Shown: in pieces, positions 10,160-24,655 of the stretch
Position numbering within the stretch: the stretch's first letter is position 1
How the letters are laid out: each line of letters starts with the position of its first letter
NCBI GenBank assembly: GCA_002104895.1
Contig: MCFG01000399.1
Span: 1-30,000, forward strand
Source: Anaeromyces robustus
Lineage: Eukaryota > Neocallimastigomycota > Neocallimastigomycetes > Neocallimastigales > Neocallimastigaceae
Reading direction: 5' to 3'
Length of the DNA: 30,000 nt
Notes under the pieces: model-generated
What the model was told of the DNA's origin: nothing
Seen by the model: the letters and a program-made list of their open reading frames with translations, nothing else
Databases searched by the model: none
Program-made: the position numbers and the translations under genes

Positions 10160-11819
10160 GATTATTAAATTATAAATTAATATGTATTAATTTTTATTTT
10201 TACTATATTATTTTAAAATTTTCTTTTTAATAGAGGAAGATTTTAGATTAACTCAAGAAGAATCAATTAAAAAGATTAAAGAAGGTAATGTATTATTTGC
10301 AAGAGTCAATAATTTCAATACAAATGGAGATAAAAATATTAATTTTATCAGTCTACCAGGTAGTAAAAAGGATATAAAGTCATCATGTGTTAGTGGCTAT
10401 AATATTGGTGTACCTGAATATATTAGTGAACAAAGACAAAAAAAAATATCTTTGGTGTTTGATTATATATTAAGGGAGGAAGTACAAGCATATATTGTTA
10501 GTGAACAACATATGTATAGTTCTATGAAGGATCTCTATAAATCAAGTAACTCCACTGAAAAAAGTACTACGCCATATAGTAGTGATATAAATGTTTGTGA
10601 AAATGTAGATTGTGATTTTTTGTATAATTTACAATTTTACGATAGACCTGTTAATTATTATGAAAATTATGATGAATATGTTACCGAATATAATTATTAT
10701 ATTGATCAATATTTCTTTAATGATACCATGAAATTAGATGAAGCATTTAAATCTGTAGATGATTTAACTCGTAATTATTATGTAGAACCTACTTCCAAAC
10801 ATGGTATATTAATGATTGTTATTCTTGTTATAGTGGCTATTATTATGATTACATCTTATACTTTAATGTACAATAGTAGATTTAATGTTTGCTTTGTCTT
10901 TATGAATAATACTTATTGGGGTGTATTCTTGTTTGGTACTATATTCATTCTTTTATATAACATTGTTAGTTTAGGAGAAATGAATCAACAGAAATGTAAT
11001 CTTAGATTTATTTTATTATCACTTGGTGTACCTATTTCATTTTCACCTTTACTTTTAAGATTGATTGTTCTTTACCCTGAAAGTAATAAAATATCAGAAC
11101 ATATAAATAGAAATTTCTCAAATTATCTTTGTTGTCATGTACTTTTTGAACTTCTTTTATGTACTTTATACTTATTAGCACCATTTGATGTTACCAATCA
11201 TTTATTATATATATCAGATAATCGTCATAATTTCCAAACTTGCGAATGTAAAAGTACATTCAATAAAATATTATTAGTTATTGATATTTTCGAAAAAGGT
11301 TTAGAAATTTTCATTTTTGCTGTTATGATTTTTGCTGAATGGAATATTAAAGCTACTAAGAGTGATATTGTTAGTATTACTTTAGCTATTATTTTTGATG
11401 TAATAGCTTTCATGATTTATGCAGTTTTCTATTTTGCCGAGTTTACTAGTAGATTTTCATATTATTGGGTTAAATGTGGACCTGTATTACTCTTTGGTTT
11501 ATCTAATTTCATTTTAGTATATGTATGGAAGTTCATTAATTCTGATAAAGAAAAACTTGAAATGAAGGAAGCTTATATTACTAAGAAGACGAACACTGAT
11601 AATATGAAGAATATTACTCGTATGAGTCTTATCAATGAAGCAAGAAATTGTGATAGTAGAAGTAGTGGTTCTGATAACTTTATTAATAAGATTATTAAAT
11701 GTCACTATGAAGGAGGAGGAAATGGTGTAGTTAAATCTTCAAAAAATAGTGCTAACGCAAGTCCTGATGGTTCCTCTTGCGATGTTGCTAATAAAAACAC
11801 TAGTCCACTTAAGGAATAA
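8784..11819 (+). CDS. Solute-binding-domain class C GPCR (five exons)
   Basis: Reconstructed exons: 8784-8832, 9057-9424, 9646-9820, 9939-10088 and 10234-11819. Introns are 224, 221, 118 and 145 bases with GTAATT, GTATGT, GTAAGT and GTATGT donors, and phases all agree, giving 775 residues. Exon 1 joined to exon 2 yields a signal peptide (FALLLLSNVYA). Residues about 20-430 look like a bacterial type 1 solute-binding protein: a first strand VFFFFA, then PFIAEYGTLYYN, EPPTTWEELF and RPVNYYENYDEY. Seven helices follow at about 438-460, 477-494, 502-528, 545-563, 592-615, 625-648 and 658-681. Helix 3 has the class C CxLRxxLLSLG pattern, with Cys502 able to pair with Cys584 or Cys586 in loop 2. 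The Ser-rich tail of about 90 residues is intracellular. The likely role is a plasma-membrane sensor of an extracellular solute through G proteins; the ligand is unknown. Large families of such receptors are known in gut fungi. Confidence 0.85.
9087..9100 (+). repeat. 14-T run inside a receptor exon
   Basis: It encodes Val-Phe-Phe-Phe-Phe of the first beta strand of the solute-binding domain (GTT followed by four TTT codons). The frame needs exactly this length modulo three. Confidence 0.8.
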
Positions 11820-12962
11820 GTAAAATAATAAATAAAACAATGATTTAATAATAGTGATAAAAAAAAGTCATTTTATTACTGATAGTAAATAATTGTTAAA
11901 TATTAACATATACTATAAATAATATAATAATTAAAAAAAAAATTATTATTTCGACTTAAATAAAAGATTATAACCTTTGTTTTGTTTTTCTAACTTTTTT
12001 CTTTTGTTTCTTCAGCTTTTTCTTTTTCTTTTTTTTTTTTTTTAATATTTATAATATCTTTAATATTAATATAATATGATTAGAAATAAAATTATTATTA
12101 TGTATATTTAAATTTTTTTTTTTTTTTGATTATGTAAAATGTAAAGTAAATAAATAAAAATAAATAAAAAAAGTAAAATAAAAAAATTTTTTTTCTATTA
12201 TTTACTATTTTTTATTTTAAAAGTAAAATAAAAACAACAATAATTAATTATTATTATTAAAATATATAGTAATCAATAATTTTTATTAACATGAAAGTTA
12301 TGTGAGAGATTTGATGTTATTTTATTTGTTTAGATTCAACACATATTTTTTATTTTATTTTATTTTATTTTATTTTATTTTATTTTATTTTATTTTATTT
12401 TATTTTATTTTATTTTATTTTATTTTATTTTATTTTATTTTATTTTATTTTATTTTATTTTATTTTATTTTATTTTATTTTATTTTATTTTATTTTTTAT
12501 TTTGATGTTATTTTATTTGTTTAGATTCAACACATATTTTTTATTTTATTTTATTTTATTTTTTATTTTTTTATTTTATTTTTTATTTTATTTTATTTTT
12601 TATTTTATTTTTTATTTTATTTTTTATTTTATTTTATTTTATTTTATTTTTTATTTTATTTTTTATTTTATTTTTTATTTTATTTTATTTTATTTAGATT
12701 ATACATTATATATAAATTATTATTATTAATTAATATAAGAAATAGAAAATAAAGATTAATGATCATCTTGTTTATCATTATTTATTTTAACTATAAAATA
12801 TTAATTATAATAACTATTAAAAAAAATAAAATTTTAATAATAATTACATTTAAAAAAGTAATAACATTATTAATAAATATAAATAAACAATTATTATATA
12901 TATATATATATTTATATTATATATATATATATACTATTATATACAATAAATAATTATTATAT
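11820..12962. other. Convergent intergenic region with TTTTA arrays
   Basis: This lies between the 3' ends of the receptor and the ankyrin gene. It includes T-rich sequence at 11980-12190, the TTTTA block at 12310-12700, and a TA-rich stretch at about 12895-12935. The frames at 12302-12505, 12502-12729 and 12759-12953 are repeat or AT-bias artefacts. Confidence 0.8.
12310..12700. repeat. TTTTA pentanucleotide arrays with a duplicated 45-bp leader
   Basis: A leader starting TTTGATGTTATTTTATTTG at 12310 is followed by a nearly perfect TTTTA array to about 12495. The same leader recurs at 12501, 191 bases later, followed by a mixed TTTTA/TTTTTTA array to about 12695. A third degraded version (TTTTATTTAGATTATACAT) follows at the end. 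Confidence 0.9.
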
Positions 12963-15900
12963 TCAATTTTTCTTTTTATTTTTACTGTTTAAAAGTTCTC
13001 TAGCAATATTAACATTTCCTTTTATAATAGATAGTTTTAATGGAGTAATGCTTTCTTTAGTTGTATAATCAACAATAGCATTATTTTCAAGTAATAATTT
13101 TACAAGTTCAATTTTTTCTTTTTCAATAGCATAAATTAATGGTGTTTTAGTGTCTTTATCTTTTTGATTTACATTTGCACCAAGAGAAATAAGAACACTA
13201 ATTAATTTTTCTTCTTCTATATAATTTTTAAGTACAAATAATAATGGTGAATCACCATTATTATCGATTACATTAATATCAAAATCTATAGCTTTAGAAA
13301 GAATTTGAATTCCTTCTATATTTTTATATTTTATTAAATAGTTTAATGGTGTTAAGTTTTCTGGTTGGTAAGATTGAGTTATTTTTAGCTTTGATAAGAA
13401 AAGTTTAAGTATTTTATTATTTTCATTAGATGGATGTCTTAATACATAGGAAATAGGGGTTTCATCATGAATATCTGGAATTGTAATATCGGCATTAAAA
13501 TTTAATAACATTTTAACACTTTTATATTTTTTAAATTTTATTGAAATTAAAAGTGGGGTTTCACCATCATCAGAACGTTCATTAACATCATAATTAAATT
13601 CGTTAATAAACATTTTAATAAATTCTTCATTTTCTTCAATACATGCATAGTGTAATTCAGGATAATTGTTAATATCATTTTCTTTTTTATTATAAACTAT
13701 ATCTTCTGTTTCAACGGTCTTATTATTATCATTATTATTATAAACTATATCTTCTGTTTCAACGGTCTTATCATCATCATTATTATTATAAACTATATCT
13801 TCTGTTTCAACGGTCTTATTATTATCATTATTATTATAAACTATATCTTCTGTTTCAACGGTCTTATTAATATTAATATTAATATTATTATTATTATTTT
13901 CATCATCATTTTCATTACTTTCATTATTAATATCACTATTATAATCTTTATCAGCGTCATAATTATAGTTATAATTATCATTATTATCATTATCATAATT
14001 TATAATTTTTTCATTATTAGTTATTACATCATAATTTTCATAATCATCATCATTATTATTTAAATTTTTTCCATTATAATTACTATCATTTTCATATAAA
14101 TCATCATCATCATCATCATATATATCAGACAAATTGTTAGATTTTTCTTCGCTTAAATAATTATTATAAGTTTCATTAAGGGAATAAAAGCTTTCATCAT
14201 CATCATCATCATCAATGACATCATTGTCATCATCAGTAACATCAATGACATCATTGCCATCATCAGTAACATCAGTGACATCACTGTCATCGTCAGTAAC
14301 ATCATTGTCATCATCAACGTCATCATTATCGACACTATTTTCTTCATCAATTAATAATAAAGATTTTTTCATTTTATTTGATGATTTTGTATTTAACATT
14401 TTACCATTACTAAGATAACTATTAATATCAGATATATTATCTTTAGATAGTTTTTGAGATTTAGATTTTTCTGTTATTAATTTTTCTTCTTTTATCTTTT
14501 TTAAATTTTTTTCTTTTGTCTTTTTTAAATTTTTTTCTTTATTAATAATTTCTTCCTTATTGGTGTTATTCTGCTTATTTAAATGAACTATTTCTATAAT
14601 TGGATTTTTATTGTTGTTATTATTTATATTAATAATATCTGCAATATTAGTTATTTTTGATTTATCATAAGTTAATGTACTTTGATTATTATTGATTAGA
14701 TAAATATTACTTTTTTCATTATTAGTTTTTAAATTGTTTTCATTAAAACTATTATTTAGAGTAGATGATTTTGAAGATGGTGATGAAATGCTTGATTGAT
14801 GAAGATGTACATATTTTTGTAGTTCAGTAATCATCATTGAATTTTTTTTCATTTTCTTAGCATATTTTAAAGGTGTTTGACCAGCTTTATTCTTTTTAGT
14901 ATTATCTGCATTGAATTTATAAAGTAATATTTTAAACAATTTTGAATTATTACTTCTAATGCTATGAAATAATGGTGTCATACCTTCTTCATCTGATTCA
15001 TCCACATAAATATTATTTTCTAAAAGTTTTTCAGCAAGAGTATTTTTACTTCCTTTAACACAATGAATAAGTGGCGTCTTTATATGTATGATACTATCAC
15101 CTTTATTTATAATAATACCATTTTTAATAATGGATTTAATTAAACCTTTATTACTTTCAACTAGTTTAATAGCTTTATTATCATTAATATATTTTGATTC
15201 AATATATCCACCTTTTTCAAATAGTAGATCAAATATTTCTTGATTATCGATTTTATGATCTATCATATAACTTATTACGGTTTTATTGTTTTTATCTCGT
15301 TGATTAATATCAAAAGTAGTTTGATTAATGATACTCTTTGAGTATTCATTTTTTCCCATTTTAATTGAAAGAATTAATGGTGAATCTTCCTTATAAGTTT
15401 CATTAAGTGATGCACCATGCTGAAGTAATTTTTCAAAAATTTCTTTATTGATTGATTCTTTATCAATAATCATAAACATTAATGGTGTAATATGATTTTT
15501 ATCATAAATATTAGTATTAATATTTTTGCCTTTTTCTAATAATATTTTAACAATATCATATTTTTTATTTTTTATTGCCATCAATAATGATTCTTCTTGA
15601 TTACTTTTATTTTTCGTATTAACATCATAACCTAGATCAAGTAAATTATTTACCAATTTACTATTATTCTTAGAACAAGCAATATGTAATGGTTCATAGC
15701 CTATTGTATTGTATACACTGTCGTTATCAATAGCGTCATTTATGACATTATTAATAGTATCACTATTTGACCATCCTTTCAACATACTTAAAAGAGAACA
15801 TTTTTTAGTTTTAAAAGCATTAGAAATAACATATTTTATAATCTTATCTCTGTTTTTTTCTTTAATTTGTTTCATAAAAAATTTAAAGGTATCTTTTTTA

Positions 15901-18900
15901 TTATTTTGGATAGCATAAAAAATAGGATTTTTATCGTCACAAGTTTCCTTTTCAATTTTCATACCATTTTTTAAAAGTAACTTTAATAATTTTGTATAAT
16001 CAATATCAATTGAAAATTTAATTAAATTAGTTATATGATGGACAGTGCCTTTTTCTTTTTTTATTTTTATACCATTTTTAATAATATATTCAACAATTGT
16101 TTTTGATTGAAATAGAATATCAAATATTTTATCAAATTTATTATTATCAATGGTTACATAGGAATCATGTTTTAATAAGAGTTCAATAATATCAAGTTTT
16201 TCAATTTTGTTTTTTATCATATAGTTTATCGGTGTTAATCCATTATAATCTTCAATATTAGTGTTAATAGTATTACATATGTTTAATAATGTTTTAACAC
16301 ATTCATCATTGTTATTTTTAATTGCCACCATTAATGGTGTGTAACCATCATTATTTTGTTCATTGACATCTATCTTTTTATTCAAAATTAAATCAGTTAT
16401 ATTAAGAATATTTCCTTCCATACATGCATAATGCAATGGTTGTTCCTCTTTAGATTCTTTAATGTTATAGTTTTTATCATTTTCAATTAAAATTTTGTTA
16501 AGTTGATCATAATTTGGATAAATATTTCTGTCCAAGTGTTTATGAATAAATTTTATGATATCAAAATCATCTTTAAATTTAGCATATTCAATAATCTTAT
16601 TAATAACTTCATCTAACCTTTGAGGATTATTATTGATATTTTCAATAATAAGTTTAAAAGATAATGGTTCATTTCTTCTAATAGAAATAATTATTGGAGA
16701 TTTATTATCTAATTGTGAGTAATTTATTTCAATATTATGAGATAATAAATATTTAACTATTTCATAATTTTTATTAATAATAGCATAAATTATTGCATTG
16801 TTGTTATTTTCATCAACATCATCGATTTTAGCACCATTTCTTATTAGTTCTTTTATCAATGTAGTATTATTATGTTTAACAGCATAAAGTAAAGGATGTT
16901 GAATGGTGATAATTTTTGAAGTTTCATCTTTAATTTTTATTCCTTCATAAGTAATTTTTTTCATTATAAATTTATTATTAATAATATATTTTAAATCATC
17001 ATTATCAGAAATGTATTTAATTGGAAGAGAGGCATCCTTTTTAATTAAATTGTCAAGAATATATTCATTATAAGAGTTATTATTTTTCAACATATAAGTT
17101 AATGGTGTATCACCATAATAGTCGACAATATTTACATCTGAATCATTATTTATTAATATCGAAGCACATTCAAATTTCTCATTTTTAATAGAGAGCATTA
17201 ACGGTGTAGATCCATCATTACATCTTTTATTAATATCAAAATGATATTTATTATTTAACAAAATATCAATAAGTTTTAAATTACCAGTATAACTTGCATA
17301 ATGAAGTAAATCCCATCCTTTATCTTTATCTGTTTCATAGATATCATATTTATCAGAATCTAATAATTTTTGAAATGGGTTATATATATCATAGTTTTTG
17401 TCTTCAAGATGATTTACTAAAAATGTAATAATATCATAATTCTTTGATAGGAAATTATAATTGTAAATAGACAGAATGATAGATTCAAAATTTTCTTGAA
17501 TATTTTTATTTTTAAGTATTTCCATAAATATATTTCTTTTTTCATTTTCAATAATATAAATTAATGCTGTTTTCCCATCCATAATTTCTTTATTAATATC
17601 AGCATTAAAATTTAACAATATATTAATAACTTCAATATTGTTATTATTGATAGCATAATATAATGGTGATTTGTTACTATCATCTATCTCATTAACATTA
17701 GCTTTTAAATTTAATAAACTAATTATTAAAGATTTAATATTATTTTTTACGGAAAATATTAAAGGTGTTTTAATATCTTTTATATTATCATTTTTCGTCT
17801 TTAATTTAATACCTTTCTCAATGAATAATTTTAATAAATAAACACATTTTAAAATATACTTCAAATTATATTCATTTTTAAAATCATCCTTTTTAAAATA
17901 AACACCTCTATCATATAATAATTCAATTATTTCTTCATCATAATCAAAATTTTTTAATAAATATTTCAAAGCAGTTTCTCCAAATTTATCCTGACAATTT
18001 ACGTCAATGGATTTATCTGACTTTAGTATATATTTAGCACAGTCATATTTTTTATGAATTATGGCAATCATTAATGGTGTCATATCAATGTCATTTTTTA
18101 CATTGAAGCTTTGATTATTATTCAATAATTCTTTGATTATAAATAATTTACCTGTGTAACATACATAATGTAAAAGTGAATATTCTTTATCATTTCGACT
18201 ATTTAAATCAATTTCATTTTGTTTTAATAATTCCCCAATAATATCGCATATTATATCAATATTATAGTTTGTATTATTCTTTATAAAATCAATCATGTCA
18301 AAATTTTTATGATTCAAAGAATATTTAATAATAGATATAATAATTTGATGTTTATCTACTTCATTTGGAATTGTAGAAAGTAAATAATTAAAAAGTGATG
18401 AATTGTTTTTTTCAACTGTGTAAATAATAGGTGTGATATCTCCATTATTATATTTTTTATTAATACCTGCGTTATATTTTAATAATAAATCAATAATTGA
18501 TTTATTATTATTGTCAATAGCATAAATAATAGGGGTTTTATGGTCGCTATCAATTTCATCAACGGATCCATTATTTTTTAATAGAGCTTCTGTAAATGAA
18601 TAATTATTCTGTTTTATAGAGAATATGACAGGATTTGGAACGAGAAAAGCTCTTCCATTTTTATTATCTTTAATAGGAATTCCATAATTGATAAATAATT
18701 TAATTAAATCAGTGTTTGATATGATAAGATCTAAATATGATTTATTAAAATATTTTATATTAATAGAACCACCATGTTTAACTAGCTTCTCTAGTAAATT
18801 GTAAATGTTTTGAATTTTATTAATAATAATATAATCAAAAATCGTTTCATTATTTGAATCAGTTATATTAACATTTATATCACAATTTTCAAGCAAATAT

Positions 18901-21144
18901 TCACTAATTTCGTAGTTTTTTTGCTTAATAGAATAAAAAATAGGGGTTAATCCGTCACTATTTTTTTCATTAATATCATAAAAGTTTTTTTTATCATTAA
19001 TTATCTTCTTTAATTCGTTGATATCATTATTACTACATACTTTAAATATCTTTGATGAATTATTGCTATGATAATAGAAGGAATCATCTTCAATATTTTC
19101 AAGTTCAAGTATATATGATAATAATTCCTTTTTGCAACTACTTGCTAAATGTAATATCTGTTGCCTATTTGATTCATAATCAGCATTGTATTTTATTAAA
19201 ATTTTAATAGCATCTAAATTGTTATTCTTAATTGCAAATAAAATCGGAAGTTCTTGATTATTATCTTTTACATTGGGATCAATATCAAAATTTAAAAAGG
19301 TCTTCAGAAGTTTTAAATTATTAATTTTAATAGCAAAAATTAAAGGATTATATATTTTGGTTTCTTGCCTTCCACTATTATAAATAATAATTGGTGATTC
19401 TTTAAATGCACGAATTAATTCTTCATTGTCAATAATTTTTTTAAAAAAAACTTTTTTATTGATATCTTCATTATTAATATAAGCATTATGACTTAATAAT
19501 TTATTATAAATTTCATTTTCTTTGATAGAGTTATTAATCATATAGTATAATGGTGTATTATTGTCATTATCGGCTATATTTACATCAATATTAATACATT
19601 TTAATAGAGTTAAAGCACATTTCCAATTTTGTTTTATAATGGAAATCATTAATGGTGTTTGCCCATTAGAGTTTTTTTCATTAATTTTTATGTTCTTTTT
19701 TAATAAATATATTATACCATCTAAATTATTATATTTACACGCATAATGTAATGCTGTGTTATTATTTACATCCTTTTCATCGATATCGGTAGTTTTATGA
19801 AGTATTAATTCCAAAATATCATAATTTTTTGTATTATTATATTTAATAAAATGCATTAATAATGTTTTTTGCATTTTATCTTTTATATTAATATTGGCGC
19901 CTTTTTCAATAAGCATTTTTGTTAAAAGAATATCATTTTGTTTGACTGATTCCATTAATAAATAAGTATTAGAAACTTTTAAATTAATATTATATCCTTT
20001 ATCAATTAAAATATTAATTAATTCAATTTTATTTTTATCATCACTAGGATACTTTGCAATAGTAAATATTAATTCATTTCCATAATTTTCAAATAAATAA
20101 TCGTCATTTATATTTTCAAGTATATATTTAACAATATTAGTATTTTTTTCAATACTAGCTGCATGTTTTAAAATATATATACTCAAATTACTATTAATAA
20201 AATCTTTTTTACATTTGATTAATAATTCTATTAAATTGTATAAATTATATTTTATAATTAACTCTAATGACTTTTCATTGATACTATGAGGATCGAAATC
20301 TTTATTCAATATAATCTCTTTTAATAAAGAAATATTCTCTTCATTATGATTATTAACCTCTTTATATAAAATATAATCAAAACAAGAAAGTTTAGTATCA
20401 TTATTTTCATCAGGATTGTAAAAATTAATAAATTTTGATTCAAAAACAAATTCTTTTGATGTGGTTTTAAAAAAATTATACAGATCAGCATTAATTAATA
20501 CACTTTTATCGAGTATATATTTTAATTTTTCCATATTTAATGATCTTTTTAATAAGTAAGATATTATATTCCCTCCAGAGTTATCTGTATAGTTGATATT
20601 TACTCCTTTTTCAATTAATATGTCGGCTATTGCAAAATTACCATGATCAACAGCAATATAAAGCGGATTAATATTATGACACAAAGGAGTTGACAAAGAA
20701 ATAGTGTTATAATTAAGATCACTATATAATTCTAAACAATATTCAATGAACTTTTGATCTGAATTATTATCAATAGCATCTAACAATAAATCATATCCAC
20801 ATAAACTTTTAAGATCTTTTTCTTTTAATGATTTATCATTAATATATTCATTTAAGCCTTTAATATCATTTGCTCTTACAAAATTCGATATATTAATTGC
20901 ATTATTATATCTTTCTTCAATTAACTTAATCTCTTTTGAATCATTATGTAGTAGCATGGAAGAATGATTTCCTATAATATATTCTTTTAAAATACTATTT
21001 AAAAGTATTTAATAAGTTATTTAAACCAGTATAAATATGAATAATATTTATTTAAAAAATATTATACCTTAAAGTGTATGTATTAATATCTCGATTATTA
21101 ATATCATCTAAAATATCTTTAAATGATACATATAAATAAACCAT
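12963..21144 (-). CDS. Giant ankyrin-repeat protein (about 2,702 aa, two exons)
   Basis: The main exon runs from 20994 to the stop at 12963; from the internal ATG at 20957 it would give 2,664 residues. A first exon at 21144-21068 is proposed (MVYLYVSFKDILDDINNRD...), joined across a 73-base intron (GTATAA donor, AATAG acceptor) in matching phase, for about 2,702 residues. The bulk is ankyrin repeats: pairs of helices with TPLMxAI, LLLKxGA and DVNxxDxxG patterns. No other domain, signal peptide or membrane segment is seen. Positions 404, 638, 930, 1219, 1509 and 1758 (counted from 20957) start similar long blocks with an LHYAC-type first helix. After the main array comes a low-complexity linker (14820-13690) with a Lys-rich stretch, Asp/Asn/Val repeats and a 16-residue minisatellite, then a last ankyrin block from LHYAC at 2436 to the C-terminus. 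Ankyrin arrays bind other proteins; a cytoplasmic or cortical scaffold is the best guess, partner unknown. Confidence 0.9.
13693..13884 (-). repeat. Four copies of a 48-bp (16-residue) minisatellite in the ankyrin gene
   Basis: Units begin at 13693, 13741, 13789 and 13837, exactly 48 bases apart. Each encodes KTVETEDIVYNNNDN or a near-identical form; the only variation is in the Asn/Asp codons. The near identity at DNA level indicates recent expansion. It sits between the acidic linker and the final ankyrin block. Confidence 0.97.
14205..14335 (-). repeat. Asp/Val/Thr-rich repetitive stretch in the ankyrin linker
   Basis: Irregular repeats of a VTDDDNDV / VIDVTDD type sequence of about 7 to 12 residues, making a strongly acidic segment. 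The complementary strand carries an open but spurious Ser/Thr frame (14215-14418). Confidence 0.85.
15686..19748 (-). repeat. Higher-order ankyrin repeat, period about 290 residues
   Basis: Equivalent positions of the LHYAC-like motif have first bases at 19748, 19046, 18170, 17303, 16433 and 15686, giving steps of 702, 876, 867, 870 and 747 bases. Each block repeats the same order of subtypes: LHYAC, GxTPLMxAI, DxNxxDxxGxTPLxYM, a LLxHGA repeat, a GIxIK signature, PLIxSVKxNN, KTPIxYAIxNNN, and a loosely ankyrin-like KNYDII segment. Confidence 0.8.
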
Positions 21145-22813
<1,669 letters not shown>

Positions 22814-23451
22814 ATGAATCTAGCAAATCTTTTCAATTATATATACAAATTACCATTATATATCTTTAAAACATATATTGTAATATCACTTTTATCAATC
22901 AATCCATCTAATAGTATTTCAAAAAATGATAATAAAAGCTATAATTCATATAAAAGAAATTTTGGTATTTCATTAACAAAAGCTTTCTTCACAAGTACTT
23001 ATTTTGATTTTAGTTCCTATGATCGTGTATTAAGTATTTCTAATTTTGGTTATGAAAAGGGTGGAGAAATTATTATTAGATTAGATGAAGTTGTTCTTCA
23101 ATTTCAAAATAGAAGATTTAGAGTAATATATCATTATAATATATAGATAATTATTATAATAAGATATAGTTGTAAAAATAATAATAGTATAATATAAGTA
23201 GAAATAATAATAATTAATAAAATATAATATATATTTCATATAATAAAATTATTATATAATTATTTTTTATGATTTCCATTATAAATATATATATTATAAT
23301 AAATTAGACATATTCAAATTATACCTTCTTTCAAGACTTATATATTGGGGTTTGTGAAACACAAAAATGGCTGGATTTTGTATGTTAATATATTGAATTC
23401 ATTTAAATAATTAAATTTTAAATATTATAATATATTTATTTTATTCCTTAA

Positions 23452-23482
<31 letters not shown>

Positions 23483-24622
23483 AATATTTATTTTTTGTTA
23501 TAAAAAGTTAAGAGAAAATGATAATGATAAGAATTATCCTTATTATGTAAATAGTACATATTATGGTGAAAGTAATAACAATACAGAAACAATAAATACT
23601 AATAATAAAGCAAGATCTATAGATAATACAATTATTGGTGAGATTATAAATTCAGGTTTTTTAAACAATGAAAATATAATTTCAATAAAAACTTTAATGA
23701 ATACAACTGAATCTGTACAAATTATTAATAAAAATAGTACTTATGGAAAAACAACAGTAAAAGTAGGGGATTTTGTAAATAATTTTCAAATTTTTCAATT
23801 TGAACAATATAATGGTGATCCAAAAATTTATGATATAGATAAAAATACTATTAATGATATACAAAGATCTTTAGATGACCAATATTATTATAGTGAAAAT
23901 ACTTATGAATTAGATGATGATAATATAATAAATAATAGTACTGAATCAAATAATGATGATAATGATGTTTATATAGTTGATAGGTTTCTTGATTTATTAA
24001 TAGAGTCAAATATATATGTAAATTTAACTAGCTTTTATGATTTAGCTGTAGATTCAGAAAGTTATAAATTTCAAATGAAAATACCTAAAGATGGTCATTA
24101 TACAATTTTTATGCTTAAAACGAAAAGTCTTGTATCTATGGGATTTGATGGAGATGTAATTATTAGATTAATAATGAATATTTCTTTGATCAATAGATTA
24201 TAATATATTAATATATTTTTTCATAAATTGCTAATGGTTATATTTTATTATATTTTATAACTGTTTAAAAATTAACCAATATATTTGTATATATAAGATA
24301 ACGGTTTTACTTAAAAATCCTTATAAATATCCACACTTTTCGACTGATCAGTATAATTTAATAAAAGAACACTCTTTAATTCTTGGTATTTGGATGATTT
24401 TATTTTTATTATGGATATGCACTTGGATTAAAAAAATTAAAGTATATAATTAATTATTAGTTTTATTAATATTTTTATAATATATTTTAATTATAACATT
24501 ATATAATATAAATTATTTTTTTCAGGTTGAACTGCCTTTAGCAAAATTACTTTCTTTTTTTCCATTAATAAATATAATCATATTAGGATTAGAAATTATT
24601 AAGTATCAATATTATGGAAAAA

Positions 24623-24655
<33 letters not shown>

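Noticed and set aside
12302-12729. Two plus-strand frames rich in FYFIL
   Set aside because: Translations of the TTTTA arrays, without a start context or non-repeat coding sequence.
13693-13884. CRISPR-like regular spacing
   Set aside because: Units are contiguous without spacers, are in frame in a eukaryotic gene and encode protein repeats.
14215-14418. Ser/Thr/Leu-rich plus-strand frame
   Set aside because: Antisense shadow of the Asp/Val/Thr repeats of the ankyrin protein.
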